This document shows, one piece after another, positions 15,871 to 20,719 of a stretch of 64,000 nt of DNA. Under the pieces are notes generated by a model. It was not told the DNA's origin. It was given only the letters and a program-made list of their open reading frames with translations, and ran no database searches. How positions within the stretch are numbered: position 1 is the first letter of the stretch; every line of letters starts with the position of its first letter. The DNA comes from Micromonospora coriariae (GTDB taxonomy: Bacteria; Actinomycetota; Actinomycetes; Mycobacteriales; Micromonosporaceae). Location of the stretch: assembly GCF_900091455.1 (NCBI RefSeq), contig NZ_LT607412.1, forward strand, positions 2,418,001 through 2,482,000, given 5' to 3'. The position numbers were made by a program, and so were the translations under genes.

Positions 15871-16242
15871 GCGAGGCGACTGCCGGATCCAGCCGTGCTT
15901 CTCCTTGCCCCGCCGCCCGGCCGTCGCCGCCAGGCAACGCGGGCAGATCCAGCCGACCGGGTCGGCCTCGGTGAGCACGTCGGTGCCCGAGTAGTCGAAG
16001 CGCACATGCGGAAAGCGCCGCAGCCGGGTACGGCTCAGCGCCAGGCCGCACACCGTCTGGTTCTGACCGGGCAGCCAGGCGTGCACCTCCCCGCCCGGCT
16101 CACGTACGCCGTCCGGCCCGATCTCCTCCCCGGACGCCGCCACCGCCGGAGTGCCGCCCACCTTCATGCCCGTTCTGGTTCCCCACCCGCCCGCACCCAT
16201 GCCCGGCGGCGGCAGCCACATGCCGGTTGATCCACTCGCCAT
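15865..16242 (-). CDS. Conserved hypothetical zinc-ribbon-like protein
   Basis: This protein has about 125 residues. The N-terminal half is low-complexity Gly/Thr/Met-rich, and the conserved part is the C-terminal 90 residues: EVHAWLPGQNQTVCGLALSR, RRFPHVRFDYSGTD and WICPRCLAATAGRR. One upstream Cys plus the CPRC pair suggests a small metal site. Family function is unknown. The start is uncertain: ATG at 16242 is used, and an internal ATG (MKVGGTPAVA) is a plausible alternative. The stop codon lies inside the inverted repeat at 15800-15870. Confidence 0.65.
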   Translation of the reverse strand: MASGSTGMWLPPPGMGAGGWGTRTGMKVGGTPAVAASGEEIGPDGVREPGGEVHAWLPGQNQTVCGLALSRTRLRRFPHVRFDYSGTDVLTEADPVGWICPRCLAATAGRRGKEKHGWIRQSPRP

Positions 16243-16391
16243 CGCCGACCTGGGGGTATCCAGCTCGCCGGACACCGCCAGGTCGCCGATCTGGTGTTGA
16301 TCAGGTGCGGTGGGCGGCGGTGGGGCTAACATCGACGGCCGGCCGGAAGCCGAGAGTCGTCGGCGGGCACGGTCCGGTAACCTGAGCGCGC

Positions 16392-16463
16392 GGGCCGCTA
16401 GCTCAATGGCAGAGCTGTGGACTTTTAATCCATAGGTTCAGGGTTCGAGTCCCTGGCGGCCCA
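16392..16463 (+). tRNA. tRNA-Lys (anticodon UUU)
   Basis: A complete cloverleaf is present. The acceptor stem is GGGCCGC/GCGGCCC, the D stem GCTC/GAGC, the anticodon stem GTGGA/TCCAT with loop CTTTTAA (anticodon TTT), and the T stem CAGGG/CCCTG with loop TTCGAGT. The discriminator is A, and no CCA is encoded. The 3' half from the anticodon is duplicated at 20322-20361, so this tRNA is the integration site of the downstream element. Confidence 0.95.
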
Positions 16464-16465
16464 CT
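16426..16465 (+). repeat. attL core (3' part of tRNA-Lys)
   Basis: This 40-bp sequence begins TAATCCATAGG in the anticodon arm and ends GGCGGCCCACT just past the tRNA. It is identical to 20322-20361. Beyond the core, similarity continues imperfectly for about 65 bp, so the element brought its own diverged copy of the sequence downstream of the tRNA. Confidence 0.92.
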
Positions 16466-16477
16466 TTTACGCAGGTC

Positions 16478-16499
16478 AGCGGCCCCGACCGGGGTCGCT
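16478..16499 (+). terminator. Hairpin after tRNA-Lys (element copy)
   Basis: The hairpin AGCGGCCCC-GACC-GGGGTCGCT has one G-T wobble and starts 15 bases after the tRNA. A related but different hairpin occurs at 20374-20395 outside attR, so both ends of the element preserve a tRNA terminator. Confidence 0.65.
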
Positions 16500-16518
16500 G
16501 TTGCCGTGGCCGGGGCCG

Positions 16519-16539
16519 GTACAGCAGCGAAGTACAGCA
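16519..16539 (+). repeat. Tandem GTACAGCA repeats near attL (candidate integrase arm sites)
   Basis: Two copies of GTACAGCA lie at 16519-16526 and 16532-16539, with a 13-bp period. The same pair with the same period occurs at 20219-20239 near the right end. Placement just inside both ends fits arm-type binding sites of a tyrosine integrase; this is inferred. Confidence 0.5.
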
Positions 16540-16548
16540 GTGAGCCGG

Positions 16549-16779
16549 TCATCGGTCGAGCGCCTTGCCGAGCCGCTTGAGTGCGTCGCGGGTGGCCGCC
16601 GAGGAGACCACCGTGTAGATCTCCATGGTGATGGCGAACTGGGCGTGCCGGAGGATCTGCATCGCCACCCGGGGGTGCACGTCCAGGTCGGCCAGGAGTG
16701 AGGCGCAGGTCCGCCGGGCATCCCGGACCGTGATCCGCCGGGCTCCGGCCGCGTCACAGCGCCGCCCCGCAGCGGGCAT
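16549..16779 (-). pseudogene. Truncated tyrosine integrase (C-terminal remnant)
   Basis: About 75 residues remain of a phage/AICE tyrosine recombinase. The conserved tail is ITVRDARRTCASLLADLDVHP, then AMQILRHAQFAITMEIYTVV and a helical end SAATRDALKRLGKALDR. The second active-site His box and the Tyr of IYT are present, but the usual HDARHT box reads RDARRT, so both His are lost. No N-terminal catalytic domain is found upstream. It lies directly inside attL in the standard orientation. It is non-functional as it stands. Confidence 0.8.
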
Positions 16780-16780
16780 A

Positions 16781-16799
16781 CGTCAAGGCAGACTTGACG
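16781..16799. repeat. Inverted repeat at the integrase breakpoint
   Basis: CGTCAAG and CTTGACG (7-bp perfect arms) are separated by GCAGA, immediately beyond the point where integrase similarity stops. It could be a deletion-prone palindrome, a terminator or an operator for the gene at 16856. Confidence 0.45.
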
Positions 16800-16855
16800 A
16801 AGCCCCTGGATTAGCGGGATGGCGTCCAGTTGAAGTACATGCCTACTCTGCTGCC

Positions 16856-17434
16856 ATGGTGCCCTCCCGTCGACGGATCGGCGATCGTATGTCGCAGCGG
16901 CCGACTCGGACAGAGTCCAATCGAGTGTCGCTTGACTCTGCGCGTCGTGCTTCATGGGTAGGTGTGGCTTTAGCGATGATCGGTGTTGCGGTTGCTGCAA
17001 TGGCCCTTGCTCGAGACCTGTGGGAATTCCAGGTCACCCCGCTCCCGACTCCGTCAGTCCCGGCTCAAACATCCCCGCCAGCGGGTTCTCCAACGGCGCA
17101 GCCATCGCCATCCTCGCCGCCCCCTCCGACTGTGACCCCATCAAGTGCCAATCCAGCCACTTCGGTTCACCGAGTCGAGATCGTGATCATCCAAGGCTCG
17201 CCGCCATCCGTCCAAGGCGTAAACTCTTCCGATCCCATAAGTCAAATTGCGCTTCTTGTTACATCTTTTGGGACGCTGCTTGCAGGCGTAGGCGCCCTCG
17301 GAGCCCTTGCGGCACTCCGTCGACGCAATAGTCAGGATGTGGCGGCCCAGGCCGGGGATCAGATGGGTTCAGGTACCGCCCCGGTCGATGGGCTAAGGGA
17401 TGCAAATGATGATCCGCCTCAAACGGCTGAGTGA
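16856..17434 (+). CDS. Hypothetical two-TM membrane protein in the element
   Basis: This 192-residue protein has a basic N-terminus, a first TM (WVGVALAMIGVAVAAMALA, about residues 35-55), and a Pro/Ser/Thr-rich spacer (about 65-105) likely outside the cell. A second TM follows (IALLVTSFGTLLAGVGALGALAAL, about 135-160), then a polar tail. It has no recognised family. Base composition is more mixed than in core genes, in keeping with the element. Such small spacer-linked membrane proteins occur in actinobacterial islands with unknown roles. Confidence 0.6.
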   Translation: MVPSRRRIGDRMSQRPTRTESNRVSLDSARRASWVGVALAMIGVAVAAMALARDLWEFQVTPLPTPSVPAQTSPPAGSPTAQPSPSSPPPPTVTPSSANPATSVHRVEIVIIQGSPPSVQGVNSSDPISQIALLVTSFGTLLAGVGALGALAALRRRNSQDVAAQAGDQMGSGTAPVDGLRDANDDPPQTAE

Positions 17435-17462
17435 CCAGATGAGTGACGACGAGGGAGAGCAA

Positions 17463-17936
17463 ATGAGTGATCCCTCCTTCGGGAGACAAGGTGGGTCAGT
17501 CGTGCCCGATCCGTGCCCGACGCTGGAGGTTGACGCAGACCGCCACGGTATCGGCAACAGCAAGGTCCGAGGCTTCGCCAAGGGCACAGGCCAAACCGCA
17601 CCGATCCAGGCTGCTCCCCCAGGGCCTCAACGAGCCAGCCGTCGCAACCGTGCGCGCCGCGATCGAGCACAGGCTCGGCCGCAAGCGCGAAGGAACCGAG
17701 AGTGTGTAGCGGGCCATACCGCTGGAAGTCGCGCCAGTAGGTCCCAGCCGGCCAGGAACCGAGACTGGGCAGCGAGGAGGCAGCGAAAGCCTCAACGACG
17801 GCCGTGGGGCTTGTCAACGAACCGCGGGCAGGCATTTCCCCGCGTCGCTGTTTGCGCCGAACGTCACTCGTCGACAGCCCGTACCCGGCTCCCCCCAGCG
17901 GGGTTCAGGCCGATGGGCTGTCGACAGCAGCGCTGA
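17463..17936 (+). CDS. Doubtful ORF, possibly a decayed gene
   Basis: The frame begins with an ATG behind a GGGAG ribosome binding site (17453-17457), 28 bases after the membrane protein gene. The first 40 residues (MSDPSFGRQGGSVVPDPCP...) look gene-like. The rest is Arg/Pro/Gln-rich and resembles non-coding translation, so either a frameshift truncates a real gene or the ORF is accidental. A minus-strand ORF at 17419-17835 is an equally weak alternative. No family was recognised. Confidence 0.25.
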   Translation: MSDPSFGRQGGSVVPDPCPTLEVDADRHGIGNSKVRGFAKGTGQTAPIQAAPPGPQRASRRNRARRDRAQARPQARRNRECVAGHTAGSRASRSQPARNRDWAARRQRKPQRRPWGLSTNRGQAFPRVAVCAERHSSTARTRLPPAGFRPMGCRQQR

Positions 17937-18042
17937 CAGCAACTGCGCTGGACAACAGCGCACGAGCGCGGGTGAAGACGGACAAGGCTCCGAGCTAACG
18001 GCCGTTCCCGGACCGTGGCGGACGACCTGCACAGAGCTCAGA

Positions 18043-18092
18043 CGGAAGTAGCCCCAGGCGTGAGTGAGATGGACCAGTCTGGGCTACTTCCG
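18043..18092. repeat. Long stem-loop in the element
   Basis: The arms CGGAAGTAGCCCCAG and CTGGGCTACTTCCG pair over 14 bp with one bulged base, around a 21-base loop. It is in a gene-poor stretch (17937-18245) where I see no other feature. It could be a terminator for the minus-strand gene at 18246, or part of a small RNA. Confidence 0.5.
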
Positions 18093-18245
18093 GGCAGCCG
18101 GGGTGCCGCGCCAGCGGGATGTTCCTCTTGTAAGCGAGACGTCGCGGCTCGATCTCGGCTGGCTCAACGTGGCGGCCAGTGGCGCGAGCAGCGGGCGACG
18201 CGGACAGCCAGGCGCGAGATGAGGCCGGCCAGCTGCCAACGTGTC

Positions 18246-18665
18246 TTAGTCGAGGAGCCAGCTGAACAGGGCCTTGACCGGTGGAGTCAACGAGGAGGCG
18301 GCAACGAGGGTCGCGAGAACCGTGCTAACGATCAGGTTTCGCCGGTGCACGGAGGTCCGCATCCCGGCCGTCAGGAGCCTGGTTACGGCGACGAGCGCTG
18401 CCACTGCAGCGACGTACGGCGCTACGCCGATCACGACGATCATCGCCAGCGCCGCCGGCGCCCAGAGGCCCGGCCAGAGATTAGCGCTGCCGGTGTACTC
18501 GTCGCCCTGATGAGGCAGGTAGAGGTACCCGGAGAAAGAGGCGGCCCGGCCGAGGGCGACACCGATGGCGCCGACGTAGACAGCGGCCAGGGCGAATTGC
18601 GTACGCGTCAAGGTCCGGCCGGAAGAACCCGGTGCAGGGGTTGGATCGACATCGGCGGTCGTCAT
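18246..18665 (-). CDS. Hypothetical membrane protein in the element
   Basis: This protein of about 139 residues has three hydrophobic segments: FALAAVYVGAIGVALGRAASF, LWAPAALAMIVVIGVAPYVAAVAALVAV and NLIVSTVLATLVAASSL. A polar loop (YLPHQGDEYTGSANLWPGL) lies between the first two. ATG at 18665 (MTTADVDPTPAP) is preferred; an earlier ATG adds three residues. No family was recognised. Downstream, on its 3' side, is the stem-loop at 18043-18092. Confidence 0.6.
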   Translation of the reverse strand: MTTADVDPTPAPGSSGRTLTRTQFALAAVYVGAIGVALGRAASFSGYLYLPHQGDEYTGSANLWPGLWAPAALAMIVVIGVAPYVAAVAALVAVTRLLTAGMRTSVHRRNLIVSTVLATLVAASSLTPPVKALFSWLLD

Positions 18666-19022
18666 GGAGCGCATGCTAGACCCGGTCAGCCGGGCCGGTC
18701 GTGCCCGACGACCTCTGCCAGTGCCGAGCAGCCAAACGAGCAGCCAAACCGGCGAGCGACAGCGGACGAGCGCGGACGCGGACACCACGTCGAACAGGAC
18801 GACCAAACGGCTGACCAGCGCCCCGGGACTGACTCGTAATGCGTAGATCCGCGTGGAGGACGGCGCGGCCCCGTACAACTGCACCGTCCTACCCGTGGTT
18901 GCGAGCCGGACGCCGCGCTTCCGGCAGCGCGAAGTCGGACGTCCCATTGAGCTGACGATCCTTCCTAGACACGGAAGCACTCGCTGTACGGAGCTTGTAG
19001 ACGAGTCGCCTTGCGGCTGGGG
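18666..19022. other. Gene-poor stretch in the element
   Basis: These 357 bases lie upstream of the 18246 gene and downstream of the 19023 gene, both on the minus strand. The ORFs here are short and lack family features. It probably holds the promoter of the membrane protein gene; no clear -10/-35 pair was found. Confidence 0.5.
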
Positions 19023-19748
19023 TCAGGGGCCAAACCTAATTTCGACCTCGGCCTTCGCAAGGAATGGGATGGCCTTCAACTCGCCCTTGATCGACCATTC
19101 CTTAGGTTTCAAAAGCCCCGATATGAGATCCCATAGATACCCCATGGCCTTTCGGATCCGCTGGAGGATTCGGGCAAACCCTGCGGTCTTATGAGGAGAT
19201 GTTATCGTAACTTCTTGGTCCACTCCATCCGGGTTATTGAGTTCGTGTTGAAACTCCGTGACCTCAGTCTGCAGAGACTGCATCGCCAATGCCATTGACG
19301 ATACAGCCTGACTTTGGGTTTCACCGTCCTGCACCAACAAGGCTCTAAGCTGGTCAGTTAGGAAGTCGCAACTCACGTTGACGTTCTCGATGAAGCTGTC
19401 TAGCTTCGGAGCCGGCACTTCGTCTGCTAAGTCGCGCAATACCGCCTGTGCGGCCTCTTTAACGCCACTTACCGCCTCGGTAAAGCGGGCCTCTCGGTTC
19501 CGGAAGAACTCTCGGGCAGCCGCGCTCTTTCCTGGAAGCTCACGTGGCCTCGGTATATCACTGCTTTCGGCTACCCTAGTTGCCTCGGGCGTCTCGAACG
19601 TGCGTGGGCGAGCAACGACTGTAGGTTCCGGGATTTCTTCGGACGATCGCCACAATGCAGGCGGGACGATGCGGGGACGTTCGGTCCGCCGCAGCATTTC
19701 CGAATTTGAGCGCGAACGTTCGCTCTCGTCGCCTCCGAGTTCTCTCAT
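19023..19748 (-). CDS. Unknown protein with helical core and C-terminal beta motif
   Basis: This 241-residue protein has roughly 50% G+C and mixed codon third positions, unlike its neighbours, so it was probably acquired. Residues 1-85 are charged and likely disordered. About 85-175 form long amphipathic helices (AREFFRNREARFTEAVSGVKEAAQAVLRDLADEV, then SSMALAMQSLQTEVTEFQHEL). About 190-215 is a possible membrane-associated helix (ILQRIRKAMGYLWDLISGLL). The end is a short strand pair (EWSIKGELKA...AKAEVEIRFG). No named family was recognised. The start is uncertain because no ribosome binding site is visible. A cargo or defence role is possible but unproven. Confidence 0.65.
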   Translation of the reverse strand: MRELGGDESERSRSNSEMLRRTERPRIVPPALWRSSEEIPEPTVVARPRTFETPEATRVAESSDIPRPRELPGKSAAAREFFRNREARFTEAVSGVKEAAQAVLRDLADEVPAPKLDSFIENVNVSCDFLTDQLRALLVQDGETQSQAVSSMALAMQSLQTEVTEFQHELNNPDGVDQEVTITSPHKTAGFARILQRIRKAMGYLWDLISGLLKPKEWSIKGELKAIPFLAKAEVEIRFGP

Positions 19749-20218
19749 GGAGGGATCGTCCTACACTTGACTTAGGTCTACTGTCGGCTTGTTGTCTGAT
19801 GGTTGAGGTAACGATGGCCTGGTGTATGCCTGCACGCTTGCTAGAAGATCCGGCCGGCGTAAGCGAGGGCGCTCAGCAGCGGTCATGTAGGTGAGGCTTG
19901 CCCACCATATGACCAAGCGAGTACTGCAGGGGAGTGCAGCAAACGCTTGTCGGCCGCCCCAGCGAACGCGATCGACCCCGACGGCAACGCCGAATATCGC
20001 ATCAACCGGCATGCAGCCGCCTGGCCAGGCTCTACAGACCAGAAGGTGGCGCGTCAGCAGATAGTCAGCGAACGCTGTGCTGCGCGACCGACTCCAATGG
20101 TCACAGCCGGCATGACACCGAAGGCAGGACCACAGGGACCGACACCCGCTGACACTGGCCGACAACGCCGACCAGGCTCCCCCGGCGGGGATCGAAGCTC
20201 CGTCTCGACCTGGTCGCC
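19749..20218. other. Gene-poor right part of the element
   Basis: There is no convincing coding frame on either strand. The frames that exist are short, rich in Arg/Pro/Cys and match no family. G+C is intermediate. It is probably decayed DNA left by loss of the element's core. Confidence 0.55.
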
Positions 20219-20239
20219 GTACAGCACGGAAGTACAGCA
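20219..20239 (+). repeat. Tandem GTACAGCA repeats near attR (candidate arm sites)
   Basis: GTACAGCA occurs at 20219-20226 and 20232-20239, with a 13-bp period, the same unit and spacing as at 16519-16539. It lies about 80 bp inside attR. Confidence 0.5.
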
Positions 20240-20321
20240 ACCCACCGCACCGTCACAGCCCTTGACCGACCGGCCGAGGCGCGCGACCTGCGAACCAGGC
20301 CGTCTGCAACCGCCTCGCCGG

Positions 20322-20361
20322 TAATCCATAGGTTCAGGGTTCGAGTCCCTGGCGGCCCACT
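20322..20361 (+). repeat. attR core (partial tRNA-Lys copy)
   Basis: An exact copy of 16426-16465 that holds only the 3' part of the tRNA, so it is not a tRNA gene. It is followed at 20374-20395 by a terminator-like hairpin with one mismatch, presumably the original chromosomal terminator of tRNA-Lys. Confidence 0.92.
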
Positions 20362-20719
20362 CTTCCGCAGGTCAGCGCCCCCGTCGGGGGACGCTGTTGC
20401 CGTGCCGGGGCCTCGTACGGCAGCGAAGCCGCTCCCGATCGGATGATCTCCCGAGGCCGGGCCACTCTGCCGATCGGCGGGAGTGAGACAGCGAACGCGC
20501 CTGGAGGCCTGGCCCCAATCCTGGCGTGGGAGGAGCCGAAGTGTCCGCGCGACCCCGCTCGGCTTGCCGGGTTGGCGGGCCGGCGATGGGCCTGTCGGAC
20601 GAGTACGGCCGCTGACGGAAGAGAGAAGGGACACTCTCCAAGGTCCGTTGACATGTGTTTCGGTCTAGTGACAGCGTTGTCATCGACTCATTTCCTCCAT
20701 ATGAGACGAGGAGCGCATC
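20362..20719. other. Chromosomal gap between attR and the GH31 gene
   Basis: About 65 bp here resemble the sequence just inside attL (shared GCAGGTCAGCG, CGCTGTTGCCGTG, GCAGCGAAG). The rest holds the GH31 control region. I see no gene; an ORF that begins outside and reads antisense through the tRNA fragment is an artefact. Confidence 0.6.
20648..20682 (+). promoter_or_regulatory. GH31 promoter region with LacI-type operator
   Basis: A TTGACA hexamer lies at 20648-20653. At 20669-20682 is TGACAGCGTTGTCA, an inverted repeat (6 of 7 base pairs) with a central CG, the typical form of LacI-family operators. The operator overlaps where the -10 region would be, so repression in the absence of sugar is likely. 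Which LacI protein binds is unknown; none is adjacent. Confidence 0.6.

Larger units (their letters stand above)
16426..20361. mobile_element. Decayed integrative element in tRNA-Lys
   Basis: A 3.9-kb segment is bounded by exact 40-bp direct repeats of the tRNA-Lys 3' end. Inside are a truncated tyrosine integrase next to the left end, two small membrane proteins, an unknown coiled-coil protein and long stretches without convincing genes. G+C is visibly lower than in flanking genes; for example 19081-19140 has 28 G/C of 60. There is no replication, transfer or excisionase gene, so it is probably a deletion remnant of a larger AICE or prophage-like element. Confidence 0.85.

Noticed and set aside
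17419..17835. A 138-aa minus-strand ORF in the element
   Set aside because: Part of it looks protein-like, but the rest is Arg/Ser-rich, there is no ribosome binding site, and no family was recognised; not listed as a gene.
20322..20361. A second tRNA gene at attR
   Set aside because: Only the part from the anticodon arm to the 3' end is present; there is no 5' acceptor or D arm.
20101..20634. A minus-strand ORF containing GPPGTRTLNLWI
   Set aside because: That peptide is the well-known artefact of translating the antisense of a tRNA 3' end; here it reads through attR.
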